The notes under the pieces were generated by a model, which had not been told where the DNA came from, ran no database searches, and worked only from the letters and a program-made list of their open reading frames with translations. Positions 1 to 8,414 of a stretch of DNA of 64,000 bases are shown piece after piece (the stretch's first letter is position 1; each line of letters begins with the position of its first letter). Source of the stretch: Alteromonas halophila (lineage in GTDB: Bacteria; Pseudomonadota; Gammaproteobacteria; Enterobacterales; Alteromonadaceae). Both the position numbers and the translations under genes were made by a program. The stretch covers positions 1 to 64,000 of the forward strand of contig NZ_BMXP01000001.1 of assembly GCF_014651815.1 (NCBI RefSeq). The letters are read 5' to 3'.

Positions 1-66
1 TAAAATGTCTTCTGGTGAATCACAGCCGTCAAGCAGTTGGTCGATGAGTTTGTCTGATAATGGCAT
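1..66 (-). CDS. IS256-family transposase, N-terminal fragment (runs off the window)
   Basis: Only 22 codons are visible. They start at an ATG at 66 and read MPLSDKLIDQLLDGCDSPED followed by Ile-Leu. The 'LIDQLL...SPED' pattern is typical of the start of IS256-family (DDE, mutator-like) transposases, usually about 400 residues long. A Shine-Dalgarno-like AAGGAT lies just upstream on the minus strand. The family call rests on this short N-terminus alone; the DDE catalytic residues are outside the window, so intactness cannot be judged. Confidence 0.6.
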   Translation of the reverse strand, partial: MPLSDKLIDQLLDGCDSPEDIL

Positions 67-125
67 TCTGATATCCTTCTAAGGAGTTGATAAGAATGCC
101 ATTTACACAGATATTTTTACACTCT
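1..125 (-). mobile_element. Left end of an IS256-family insertion sequence (partial)
   Basis: The first 66 bases encode the N-terminus of a probable IS256-type transposase reading out of the window. Upstream of its start, the minus strand has an A+T-rich stretch resembling an IS end, GTGTAAAAATATCTGTGTAA, at about 94-113. The outer boundary near 120-125 is an estimate, because the other inverted repeat and the target duplication lie outside the window. The element sits directly upstream of the accessory operon that begins at 219. Confidence 0.55.
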
Positions 126-218
126 CGCACCTCAGCCGTATTTTCATTGCAATTAACACCCTATACAATACACTTGAAGAATACATGGAGTAGTTAAAAG
201 CTATAACAATATTTTACT

Positions 219-1106
219 GTGAACCTATCTCAAGATTACAACATTTCAGCCATATCCAGGCTCTTCTCTTCCAGCGTTGTTAAGGAACTTGCGCGCAAAG
301 GTAAGTCTCCGCTGTTTGCTCGGCTGATTAGTGAAGCAGGGGGAATATCTCAGAAATCACATGGAAACGTTGCTGATGCCTTTGAGGATGCTTTCTCTAT
401 TCTGAAAAAGAAAGATAACCGACATGAGTACGTTTATAAATCTGCTTTAACCCAAAATGTACTGCTTGGCCGCCACTCTTTAAATACAGCGTCGATGCTT
501 ACAGAGTTCAGAGTAGGTGATTGCAAAGCAGATGTTGTCATTTTAAACGGCACCGGAACCGTTTACGAAATCAAGTCAGAGCGTGACTCTCTGACCAGGC
601 TTACCAAGCAGGTCTCAGCGTACCGCAATGTCTTTGCTAAGGTTTATGTCATTACAGGCGAAAATCATCTGGATGCTGTTTTAAATAGTGTTCCGGAAGA
701 TGTAGGTATAAATGTTTTGACTAGTGGGCACAATATTTCTGAGGTAAGACGAGCTCAGGAGTTACCGGAACGTACATGTTCATCTGCTATATTTGATTCG
801 TTAAGAATTAACGAGGCAAAACTGATTTTGAATAAAGCTAGTGTCGAGTGCCCTGATGTGCCAAACACCGAACAGTATGCAGTGTATAAAGAAGCCTTTT
901 CTAAACTATCCTCCACGGAAGCACATAAAGGCTTGGTAGAGGTTTTGAAAAAAACTCGTAGCCTGTTGCCATTAAAGCAGGTTGTTGACAACCTTCCTTT
1001 GTCACTACGTTCTGCAGCATTAACAACTCCCATAAGAAAGTCAGATCAACAAAGGCTTATTGATGCGGTAAATACTCCGTTAGATGAAGCGTTACAGTGG
1101 ATGTAG
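219..1106 (+). CDS. sce7726-family protein, PD-(D/E)xK nuclease-like
   Basis: This 295-residue protein is the first gene of a three-gene operon. It matches my recollection of the sce7726 family, named after a Sorangium cellulosum gene that is commonly paired with sce7725. What can be seen is a PD-(D/E)xK-like core: Asp105 in 'KADVV', then Glu117-Ile-Lys119 in 'VYEIKSE', then Gln131 and Tyr135 in a following helix ('KQVSAY'). This is the usual order of catalytic residues in that nuclease fold. No DNA-binding or helicase domain is evident. The start is GTG with no clear ribosome-binding site, so the N-terminus is uncertain. The region is A+T-richer than the rest of the window, consistent with transfer. 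Nuclease activity is inferred. Confidence 0.75.
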   Translation: MNLSQDYNISAISRLFSSSVVKELARKGKSPLFARLISEAGGISQKSHGNVADAFEDAFSILKKKDNRHEYVYKSALTQNVLLGRHSLNTASMLTEFRVGDCKADVVILNGTGTVYEIKSERDSLTRLTKQVSAYRNVFAKVYVITGENHLDAVLNSVPEDVGINVLTSGHNISEVRRAQELPERTCSSAIFDSLRINEAKLILNKASVECPDVPNTEQYAVYKEAFSKLSSTEAHKGLVEVLKKTRSLLPLKQVVDNLPLSLRSAALTTPIRKSDQQRLIDAVNTPLDEALQWM

Positions 1107-1109
1107 AAA

Positions 1110-2060
1110 ATGGCGATGTATTATCCTTATTTTCGTGGTAAGCAGAATGAGCTAATTACCATTCGAAATAATGCTGAGTTAATGGCGCAGGCCAACTTCG
1201 TTCCTATTATTGAGCCGGTAAAAGAAACACTTAATGGACTTAAAAGAGCCTTAGAGGCTGTGGTTGAGGCGGGAGGGAAAGCAGTTGTTATCGTAAACCC
1301 TTTCCATGGTGACTATTCCGGGAACGGAGATTCATTAACACAACTTCTGGCAGACCATTTTGAAGATGAAGACGGTGTCTCTGCGGGAATACTTCTGACC
1401 GGCGACATGTCATTAGTAGAGGCAACGAGCTGTTGCCAAACACATGAAAATCATGCTCTTACACTCATTCATTCCGGGTTTTCTAACGCAAAAGCGTTAA
1501 GTCAGGCTCTTGGGGATAAGCTTAACGATATTACTCATTGTTTCTATGACGATAAGGCGGGCAAGCTTTATCAGAAATACTTTTTTAGTGCTACCACGAA
1601 AATCCTGATCCGTGACGGCTTTGAAAAGCGGAAAAACAGAGAGCATCCCGACGTTGAGTTTTTCTCTGATCTGCATGCAACTTATTCGATGGAAAACATG
1701 CAAGGGTTTGGCGACTTTCTTATTGTGGGAGATGAGTATTCTGAAAGTGGTGGCCCTGCTTATGCGGTTGCAATACATTTAACATTTATTGACGATGAAC
1801 AAGATGATGCAATGTTTGTTTATCATTTTATCTCCGACCGCCAGGATACACCGCAAGATCCCGCAGGGAAGTTTCTGGAAGCCCTGAATAAACTAATTCA
1901 CAAATTGGATGAACCTGATTCCAAGATTCTGGCTACAAATGCGATTGCAGAGTTTCGTGACTTTCACACAAGAAAGCACTTTCCTGGCTTAGGCTACGTT
2001 AAGAAGCTCTCGATGCAGCATCACATAGAAGTTCTCGCTGACTACTTTAAAGACAAGTAG
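1110..2060 (+). CDS. sce7725-family / Beta_protein family protein
   Basis: This 316-residue protein begins 3 bases after the sce7726-like gene. The N-terminus 'YYPYFRGKQNELITIR' and the following 'FVPIIEPVKE' and 'VVIVNPFHGDY' are hallmarks of the Beta_protein (sce7725) family. Members look like TIM-barrel-type proteins, but I know of no established biochemical activity. No signal peptide or membrane segment is seen. An in-frame ATG at 1116 is an alternative start. Tight spacing on both sides argues that it acts with the nuclease-like protein before it and the RES protein after it. Confidence 0.75.
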   Translation: MAMYYPYFRGKQNELITIRNNAELMAQANFVPIIEPVKETLNGLKRALEAVVEAGGKAVVIVNPFHGDYSGNGDSLTQLLADHFEDEDGVSAGILLTGDMSLVEATSCCQTHENHALTLIHSGFSNAKALSQALGDKLNDITHCFYDDKAGKLYQKYFFSATTKILIRDGFEKRKNREHPDVEFFSDLHATYSMENMQGFGDFLIVGDEYSESGGPAYAVAIHLTFIDDEQDDAMFVYHFISDRQDTPQDPAGKFLEALNKLIHKLDEPDSKILATNAIAEFRDFHTRKHFPGLGYVKKLSMQHHIEVLADYFKDK

Positions 2061-2068
2061 GTTTTATA

Positions 2069-3091
2069 ATGAACTGTTGTCCAAATTGTTTTGGCGATAG
2101 CGGCCTCAAGTCCCATATCGAATTTTTATCAGAAGCTGTTGGTGTATGTGATTACTGTGGTTCTCGCAATGTGGCTCTTGTCGCACCGTCTGAATTAGAA
2201 GATAAATTTGCCTCTCTGCTTAATACCTACGATATGAGTGAACAAGGCGAGTTAATAGCTGAGTTACTCAAAAACGATTGGAGCTTATTTGCACACGAGC
2301 GAATGACGATAGCTCAAGTACAGATGTTACTTGCTGATGTACTCGATGATGGTGAGTTTGTGCGTAAAAGTTTTGTGCCCTCAGAACTCTATAGATCAAA
2401 CCGGCTTGGGAAATGGGAAGAGCTTCGACTTGAGTTGATGCATAAAAATAGGTATTTCCCTGAGACAGAGATTGATTTGGATCGTCTTGAAGAGCTTTTG
2501 TCGCACATATCAATAGGTACCAATGAGTTACAGAACAGATGGTTTCGTGCCCGTACAAAGACAAAAGACGAGCTTTTCACGAACGTAGAAATGTCCGCGC
2601 CCCCTTCGAAGGTGGCATCTCATGGTCGAGCTAATCCTGCCGGGATCCCATATCTTTATTTGGGCTCGACCGTCGAAACGGCAATATCGGAAATCAGACC
2701 TCATACTGGTGACATGACCTGCGTTGCGAGTTTTGACATACCAAACACACTTAAGCTGGTTGACTTGCGAGCCCCAAGACGGTCTGTATCTCCTTTTATG
2801 CTGGAAGATGAACAAGACATTGGAATGATGCGAACTGACCTGGTGTTTTTAGAGCGTTTAGGGCATGAGCTTACGCGCCCTGTAAGACAAATGGCTGCCG
2901 CTTTTGACTATACGCCAAGTCAATATTTATGTGAATTTATTAAGAAAAGTCGGTATGACGGCGTTATCTATAGCAGCTCAGTAAGTGCTGGATTCAACCT
3001 TGCGCTATTTGACCAGTCAAAGGCGGTTATTCGAGCGATAGGGCAGCGCCGAGTTGAACAAGTAAGTGTTTCGATATCAGAAGAAATTTAA
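2069..3091 (+). CDS. Zinc-ribbon/HEPN-RES N-terminal domain + RES domain protein
   Basis: This 340-residue protein is the third gene of the operon, 8 bases after the sce7725-like gene. An N-terminal zinc ribbon is visible (Cys4/Cys7 and Cys27/Cys30). A mostly helical middle section fits the N-terminal domain often joined to RES. The RES domain spans about 155-325, with Arg160/Arg162, Arg187 in 'GRANPAGIPYLYL', Glu208-x-Arg210 ('AISEIRP') and the terminal 'YDGVIYSSS' at 296-304. RES-domain toxins of the Res-Xre type degrade NAD+. The conserved Arg, Tyr, Glu and Ser positions appear present here, so NAD+ depletion is a plausible but unproven activity. No Xre-type antitoxin gene is next to it. 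Confidence 0.8.
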   Translation: MNCCPNCFGDSGLKSHIEFLSEAVGVCDYCGSRNVALVAPSELEDKFASLLNTYDMSEQGELIAELLKNDWSLFAHERMTIAQVQMLLADVLDDGEFVRKSFVPSELYRSNRLGKWEELRLELMHKNRYFPETEIDLDRLEELLSHISIGTNELQNRWFRARTKTKDELFTNVEMSAPPSKVASHGRANPAGIPYLYLGSTVETAISEIRPHTGDMTCVASFDIPNTLKLVDLRAPRRSVSPFMLEDEQDIGMMRTDLVFLERLGHELTRPVRQMAAAFDYTPSQYLCEFIKKSRYDGVIYSSSVSAGFNLALFDQSKAVIRAIGQRRVEQVSVSISEEI

Positions 3092-3365
3092 AGTTCTTGT
3101 TATTTATTAATGAGGTCACATTAATGTTGATTGATGTTTGTACATACAAAAGCATAGGTAGATATCAGTTTCAAAGATGGAGCTGTATATCTCTAATACA
3201 GAAATGGAGGAGGAACTACAGAGACCTTTATAACGTTGATAGATAAGGGACAATTGAAGCGAAAAATATTATCGCTGAGCTAGGTTGTGATAAGGTACTA
3301 AGTAGCACAGAGGTAGCACCAACCAAAACAGGTTAGTAGTAACTATCGTCGAAGAGTAGGAAAAA
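3092..3365. other. Non-coding gap between accessory operon and tRNA gene
   Basis: The 274 A+T-rich bases hold no convincing gene. A 29-codon open stretch (about 3247-3336, + strand) reads like the tail of a coding region (…KNIIAELGCDKVLSSTEV…) but has no start. It could be a decayed remnant left by an earlier integration. No integrase gene and no second copy of the tRNA 3' end are visible in the window. Confidence 0.4.
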
Positions 3366-3442
3366 TGGTGGCCCCACCCTGACTTGAACAGGGGACCTGC
3401 CGATTATGAGTCGGATGCTCTAACCAACTGAGCTATGGGGCC
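3366..3442 (-). tRNA. tRNA-Ile2 (anticodon CAT, lysidine-type)
   Basis: On the minus strand, 77 bases fold as a tRNA. The acceptor GGCCCCA pairs with TGGGGCC, a D arm 'AGCTCAGTTGGTTAGAGC' follows, the anticodon loop is CTCATAA, the T arm contains 'GTTCAAGTC', and the CCA end is encoded. The CAT anticodon fits either elongator Met or Ile2. The GGCCCC acceptor stem matches enterobacterial tRNA-Ile2 rather than tRNA-Met, which begins GGCTACG in E. coli. If so, it reads AUA after lysidine modification by TilS. Its 3' end faces the accessory segment, the usual orientation for an island insertion site. Confidence 0.9.
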
Positions 3443-3489
3443 TTTGATGTGATGTGTTGTAAAAACGGAAGTTTTCACAAGCGGGGCGC

Positions 3490-3518
3490 AGTATAAGCAG
3501 TTTTTTTTTACTTGTCAC
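3490..3518 (-). promoter_or_regulatory. Promoter of the tRNA-Ile2 gene
   Basis: On the minus strand, a -35 box GTGACA (3513-3518) and a -10 box TATACT (3490-3495) are separated by exactly 17 bases. A very G+C-rich discriminator (GCGCCCCGC) follows, as is typical of stable-RNA promoters under stringent control. The tRNA starts about 47 bases downstream. Confidence 0.7.
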
Positions 3519-3583
3519 CCCATCTGTGACGCAATCTGACATGCCCGTACAAAACCTCGACAGCCTTATACGGGCACGCCTGT

Positions 3584-6346
3584 TTATCGGTACCGGCGTC
3601 GCAGGGCTGCCAGGCTTATCAGAAGCAGGGCAAAGATACCTGTACTGCCGCCACCGCCACTGTTGCTGGTAGTGTTAGCGGGCGGTGCTGGTGTGTCATC
3701 GCCATTTTCGCCGCTGTCGCCACCTCCGCCTTCTTCGCTGGCTACCACTTCAATATTTACGGTATCAGAGGCCTGCACCCCAAATTCGTCCGTCGCAGTA
3801 AGGGTAAAGGTCAGCGACGCATCGGCGTCTGGCGCGGTAAAGCTGGGGCGTAGGGTGTCAGCATCATCCAGCGTCACGGCTTCGCCACTGGTTTGCGACC
3901 ACTCGATGCCGGTAAGCCTTTCCTCCGGATCGCTGGCCGCGCCATTTAATTGTACGCTGGTCCGGGTGTTCACTTCCTGATCCGCACCAGCGTTAACGAC
4001 GGGCGCTTCATTAGCCTCGTCATCGCGAATGGTGATTTCGGTTTGCGCAATATCACCCAGCATGTTTTCACTGGCGGCGTTTAATGCCACAACCAGGATT
4101 TCATCGCCCTCGTTATCCTCGTCATTTACTATCGAGACTGCAATAAATTTGTCTTCGGTCTCGCCATCGGCCCAGGTCAATTCCTGTGTATCCAGGGTGA
4201 AATCCTCACCGGCATTCGCGCTGCCGCCAGTGATTTCCGCGCTCAGGCTCAGTTCGCCTTCGCTGCCGCCAAGGCGCTGCACAAGCAGCGCAATACTGCC
4301 ATCGGTTTCCAGCACGGTCACGTTATCGCGCACCAGCCCGGCAGAGCCGGCGAAGCTGTCAGCGCCTTCGATGGTGACCACTGTCTGGCCCTTACCTGGT
4401 TGGATTGAGCCGCCCTGCGGGTTTTCAAGGCGCACCATAAATTGTTCATCACCTTCGTCATCGGTGTTCGCGGCCACGTCAACCTCAATGGTCTTATCGG
4501 CGGTGTCACCGGCACTCCAGCTCAGTACACCCTGTTGCAGGGTTATGTCAGTGTCGGTGGTCGCGCCGTACAGGGTGCTATAGCCGATGTCCAGCGCATC
4601 ACTGCCGGTACGTGTTACCGTCAGGCTCACGGTAGTCGCATCGCCGGTGAGCAGTTCGGTCTGTGTCAGCGCCACGGTGTTGGTCTCCATATCGACAGAC
4701 TCGTCGTTTAAGATGTACAGCCCGCCCTGAATATCACTGACCAGCAGGTTGCCGCTGGGCAAATAGGGGTACACGCCCCAGGCACCATTGAAAGCGGTAT
4801 TGTCTGACCCGGGGAAGGTATCGAAGCTGGCAATTTGTGACGGCGCGGTCGGGTCGCTGATATCCAGCACGGTCAGGCCTTTTTCGTAATTCGACATATA
4901 ATAGCGGTCGCCGCGCACAAAGCCGTTGTGATCGATGGCCTTGCTGTCGCCGGTCCAGGTGGCCACCAGTTGCGGCGCAGTTAAGTCACTGATATCGAAA
5001 AAGTGCACGGTAGTGTTTAAGGCTGACTCCGACTCGTCCAGCTCATCGTGCACAATCACGTAGCGCCTATCTTCGCTCCACCAGCCGCTGTGAGTGTACG
5101 CTGCATTGGGGTAGGATTCGCTTGAAAGCTCTACCGCATCATCTGTCTGGCTGTGATCCCACAGCCGCAGCATGTTTTCGTTAAAGTCCAGCATTACGCT
5201 GCAACCACTGGCTGTGGCATTTACGCAGTCGGTGGTAGCGCGGCTGTCACTGATAAACAGCGATGAGGCATCATGGGTATAGTCGGAACGGGAGGCTTGT
5301 GACTGCACGAAGCCCAGTTCCGGCTCAGCCGCGTCATCCAGCGAGTATGAGCGCCATGCGCCGCCATTATTTTCAGAGCCGGTCAGGTGTACCTGCGGTG
5401 TGCCTTCCGGCAGTGCGGTGTTAAAGGTGTAATCAATGTTGGAAATATACACGTTGTGCGCACGCCGGTCGCTGGTCACCGTGGTGGCAAGCGAAATACT
5501 GTCAGGCAGGTTATTCAGGTCAATAACACGCAGGCCGTCACTGGCCAGGTCGGCGGTAACATAGGCATAGGCGCGCCACTCGCGGGCATTATGTTTGTAG
5601 TACTGATACACCTTGATGTCCCGCCATGTGGTGCTGGTACCGCTGATGCTGCCGATGACCGCTGGGCTGGTGGGGTCAGTCACATCCACTACCGCCACAC
5701 CGCGGCGCAGACCAATGATGGCGTACTCGCGCATGGTATTAAGATCAACATGGCCCCAGATATCGCTGGCGGAACTGGACCCGGTGGGTAGTTCACTTAA
5801 CGGCACATGACCCAGCAAGCTCAGATTGTTGCACTTAAAGCCGGCTGACTCGCCGTTGGTGCAGGCTGCTGCTGACTGCGGCTCGTTCATCAGTGACATT
5901 ATATGATCGGCATAATCGGCAATTTCCTGCGCCTGTCCGGACTTGCCGTCGGTAATAACACTAAACCCCTGGTTATACAGAGCCTCGCTGAAGCGGCCGG
6001 GGACGCCCGACAGAAACGTTTCATTGCCGTCAGCATTTTGTACCTGAAAATGATCAAGGCGTGAATAGCCGCCTTTCACCGGTACCAGTTCGCTGACCAG
6101 GTAAAATAAATCCTGCTTACTGGTGAGGGGATAGTGTCCGTCTGCCACCAGGACGGTATCGCCCTTGCTGGCCTGACTGGCCGCATAGGCAATAGTTTTA
6201 CACGGTCGAAAGCGGTTGTCACAACGGCCACTGTCGCTGCCGCTACTGGCAACAAAGCGTGCCTTGTCGTGTTCACTGTGTGCATGTGCTGCTTGACTGA
6301 GTGTCCCTGTAAGCAGCACTATTGTGAGTATCAGGCAAGTGCGCAT
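3584..6346 (-). CDS. Choice-of-anchor B family surface protein with Calx-beta repeats and GlyGly-CTERM tail
   Basis: This 920-residue exported protein has a signal peptide (about 1-22, ending AHA). An N-terminal segment ('ASSGSDSGRCDNRFRPCKT…IAYAASQASKGDTVLV') resembles the start of parallel beta-helix proteins. A long LVIVD/choice-of-anchor B region (about 170-540) follows, then two Calx-beta domains (about 550-655 and 660-770) and a PKD/Ig-like domain (about 780-865). The C-terminus has a Gly-rich linker, a short hydrophobic helix and 'RRRYR'. That tail is the GlyGly-CTERM signal, which in known systems is cut by rhombosortase after type II secretion, giving a cell-surface or released product. 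It is divergent from the MbnP/MbnH pair with only 47 bases between (68 if mbnP starts at 6415). Its ligand is unknown. Confidence 0.85.
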   Translation of the reverse strand: MRTCLILTIVLLTGTLSQAAHAHSEHDKARFVASSGSDSGRCDNRFRPCKTIAYAASQASKGDTVLVADGHYPLTSKQDLFYLVSELVPVKGGYSRLDHFQVQNADGNETFLSGVPGRFSEALYNQGFSVITDGKSGQAQEIADYADHIMSLMNEPQSAAACTNGESAGFKCNNLSLLGHVPLSELPTGSSSASDIWGHVDLNTMREYAIIGLRRGVAVVDVTDPTSPAVIGSISGTSTTWRDIKVYQYYKHNAREWRAYAYVTADLASDGLRVIDLNNLPDSISLATTVTSDRRAHNVYISNIDYTFNTALPEGTPQVHLTGSENNGGAWRSYSLDDAAEPELGFVQSQASRSDYTHDASSLFISDSRATTDCVNATASGCSVMLDFNENMLRLWDHSQTDDAVELSSESYPNAAYTHSGWWSEDRRYVIVHDELDESESALNTTVHFFDISDLTAPQLVATWTGDSKAIDHNGFVRGDRYYMSNYEKGLTVLDISDPTAPSQIASFDTFPGSDNTAFNGAWGVYPYLPSGNLLVSDIQGGLYILNDESVDMETNTVALTQTELLTGDATTVSLTVTRTGSDALDIGYSTLYGATTDTDITLQQGVLSWSAGDTADKTIEVDVAANTDDEGDEQFMVRLENPQGGSIQPGKGQTVVTIEGADSFAGSAGLVRDNVTVLETDGSIALLVQRLGGSEGELSLSAEITGGSANAGEDFTLDTQELTWADGETEDKFIAVSIVNDEDNEGDEILVVALNAASENMLGDIAQTEITIRDDEANEAPVVNAGADQEVNTRTSVQLNGAASDPEERLTGIEWSQTSGEAVTLDDADTLRPSFTAPDADASLTFTLTATDEFGVQASDTVNIEVVASEEGGGGDSGENGDDTPAPPANTTSNSGGGGSTGIFALLLISLAALRRRYR

Positions 6347-6414
6347 ATCAACGTTATATCCTATAAATTACTTATCGATAACGTAGCAGAGAAGTGACGA
6401 CAGTGGAATTTATC

Positions 6415-7212
6415 ATGGCAATAAGCAAAATCAGACTGGCTGCGTTGGTTGCCATTGTCCTCCTGGGGGCCAGTGGCTGCGGGCCGCTCACCGACTCACG
6501 CAAGGCGGGGGAGATCCCGGTTCACTTAAGTGGTGTGAATGACAGTGTGTGCCCTATGACGATGTCTGTCAGTAACCGCGACTGGCAAATTAACTATCTG
6601 GGGGTGTATGTCAGTAACCCGGAAGTGAGGATTGACGGGCGCTGGCAGGCGCTGAATTTTCAGAAAAATGACTGGCAGACGAAAAAAGTGGCGCTGCTGA
6701 AGTTTCACGGCATGTGCGAAGAGACGCCTGAGGGCAATACCCGATTACTGCTCGACGCTTCAGAAAAGCTGATGAAGCTGGCCACTAACCTGCGATTTAC
6801 TATCGGTTTGCCTTTCGAACAAAATCACGCCAATCCGTTATCGCAACCGTCACCGCTTAACGACAGCAGTATGTTCTGGTCATGGCAGGCCGGGCACAAA
6901 TTTATTCGTCTTGATTTGACCAACCCTGACACTCAGCACAATTTCTCCTATCACCTTGGCAGCATTGGCTGTGAATCAGACGCGCCGGTACGCCCACCAG
7001 AGAAAGCCTGTGCGTTTACCAACCGGGTTGAGATGATCCTGCCCATGACCCAGCTGGATACCGAACTGGATTTGTCTTTGTCGGTGTCGACCATGGTTGC
7101 TCAGGTGGCATTACCCCAAACCGAAGGCTGTAAGTTTGATCCACCCAGTGAAGGTGTCTGCAAGCAACTGCTGCACAACCTGTTGCATCGTCCGTGGCTC
7201 GACTGGGAATAG
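6415..7212 (+). CDS. MbnP-like copper-associated lipoprotein (metallo-mystery pair four-Cys protein)
   Basis: This 265-residue lipoprotein has its lipobox at 'LGASGC' (lipidated Cys22). I chose ATG 6415 over GTG 6394 because it places the signal peptide directly at the start. Family hallmarks are the 'YLGVYVSN' segment, paired cysteines (Cys46, Cys101, Cys186, Cys199, Cys239, Cys249) and the Trp-rich 'MFWSWQAGHKFIRLD' at 153-167. In the characterised MbnP of methanotrophs, a Trp is oxidised to kynurenine by the partner di-heme enzyme and the protein binds copper. No methanobactin biosynthesis genes are nearby, so this is the orphan 'metallo-mystery pair' version. The next gene overlaps its end. 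Confidence 0.85.
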   Translation: MAISKIRLAALVAIVLLGASGCGPLTDSRKAGEIPVHLSGVNDSVCPMTMSVSNRDWQINYLGVYVSNPEVRIDGRWQALNFQKNDWQTKKVALLKFHGMCEETPEGNTRLLLDASEKLMKLATNLRFTIGLPFEQNHANPLSQPSPLNDSSMFWSWQAGHKFIRLDLTNPDTQHNFSYHLGSIGCESDAPVRPPEKACAFTNRVEMILPMTQLDTELDLSLSVSTMVAQVALPQTEGCKFDPPSEGVCKQLLHNLLHRPWLDWE

Positions 7213-8288
7213 TGCTGCTGGTTGCGCTGCTAAGTGCCTGCGACCAGCCTGCGACACCGTATCAATGGCAACTACCGTATAACGTGCCTGAGCCTGTAGT
7301 ACCGGCCGAAAACCCGATGACGGTGGAAAAGGTGGCGCTGGGGCGTGCGCTGTTTTACGACACCGCCTTATGCCGCAACAGCACGCAGTCCTGCGCAACC
7401 TGTCATCAGCAGGCCTATGCTTTTGCCGAACCGCGGCGACATTCCGTGGGCGCAACGGGCGATAAAGTATCACGCAACGCACTGGCACTGGTTAATGTGG
7501 CGTATAACGGCAACTTTACCTGGGCGCACAAGGGCTTAGCCGATATTGAGCAACAATTGCTGATCCCGCTGTTTAATGAAGATCCGGTGGAACTGGGCGT
7601 TACCGGCCATGATGAAGCCATGCTGGCGCGTTTCGACACTGAGGCCTACCGCGACCTGTTCGATGCTGCCTATGGCGATCCTGCAGCGAGCTGGGATCGC
7701 ATCGTGAAGGCTCTGGCCAGTTTTGTGCGATCGCTGGTGTCGTTTTCCAGTCCGTTTGATGACTATGCTTACGGGGGCGACGACGAGGCATTAACCGCGC
7801 GCCAGATTGACGGTATGAAGCTGTTCTTTTCAGAGCGTCTGGAGTGCTTTCATTGCCACGGCGGCGTGAATTTTACGCAGTCATCAAAACATGCCAGACA
7901 GGCGCTGGATCTTCGCCCGTTTCATAATACCGGTTTGTATAATGAGGATGGCCACGGTGCTTACCCCGCATCCGACCAGGGGCTCGCCAGTGTCACCACA
8001 CGGGCCGATGATATGGGCATGTTTCGCGCGCCCACCTTGCGTAACATTGCTGTTTCTGCACCGTATATGCACGATGGCAGCGTCGCGACGCTGTCTGAAG
8101 TGATTGATATTTATGCGGCCGGGGGGCGTGGTGACGGGATCACCAATCCGTACAAAAGTCCTTTTATAAAAGGTTTTGCGCTAACTGCAGAAGAGAAGGA
8201 AGCCCTCATCGATTTTCTTAACAGCCTGACCGATCAGCAGTTTCTTCACAACCCCCGGCACGGCCCGCCGCCGCAGGGTTCAGAATGA
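7194..8288 (+). CDS. MbnH-like di-heme c-type peroxidase (metallo-mystery pair)
   Basis: This 364-residue lipoprotein (lipobox LLSAC, Cys16) belongs to the bacterial di-heme cytochrome c peroxidase/MauG superfamily. It has two heme-binding CxxCH motifs, at 67-71 (CATCH) and 217-221 (CFHCH). The C-terminal 'FRAPTLRNIAVSAPYMHDG' is typical of the superfamily. It starts at GTG 7194, overlapping the MbnP-like gene by 19 bases, so the two are co-translated. In the known pair, MbnH forms a bis-Fe(IV) state and oxidises a Trp of MbnP. Heme attachment would depend on the Ccm system, which is encoded at 52.2-59.2 kb. Confidence 0.88.
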   Translation: MARLGIVLLVALLSACDQPATPYQWQLPYNVPEPVVPAENPMTVEKVALGRALFYDTALCRNSTQSCATCHQQAYAFAEPRRHSVGATGDKVSRNALALVNVAYNGNFTWAHKGLADIEQQLLIPLFNEDPVELGVTGHDEAMLARFDTEAYRDLFDAAYGDPAASWDRIVKALASFVRSLVSFSSPFDDYAYGGDDEALTARQIDGMKLFFSERLECFHCHGGVNFTQSSKHARQALDLRPFHNTGLYNEDGHGAYPASDQGLASVTTRADDMGMFRAPTLRNIAVSAPYMHDGSVATLSEVIDIYAAGGRGDGITNPYKSPFIKGFALTAEEKEALIDFLNSLTDQQFLHNPRHGPPPQGSE

Positions 8289-8414
8289 CGGTAGTGATAT
8301 TTACTTCTAGCTAAATAAGTGACTAAAATCAGTGCCGTAAGCAGTGCAACATTGCACATAATTTGATATCTTCATCAAATTGAAGACGTTAGCTAAGCCA
8401 GCACGGAGATAATA

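Noticed and set aside
3247-3336. Short open stretch before the tRNA as a gene
   Set aside because: It has no start codon or ribosome-binding site and only 29 codons; at most it is a remnant.
3366-3442. tRNA-Met (elongator) as identity for the CAT anticodon tRNA
   Set aside because: The GGCCCC/GGGGCC acceptor stem matches the tRNA-Ile2 pattern better than elongator Met; TilS recognition was not tested.
5387-5791. 134-codon plus-strand frame inside the GlyGly-CTERM gene
   Set aside because: It is antisense to a well-supported gene with clear domains; composition is only a shadow of the other strand.
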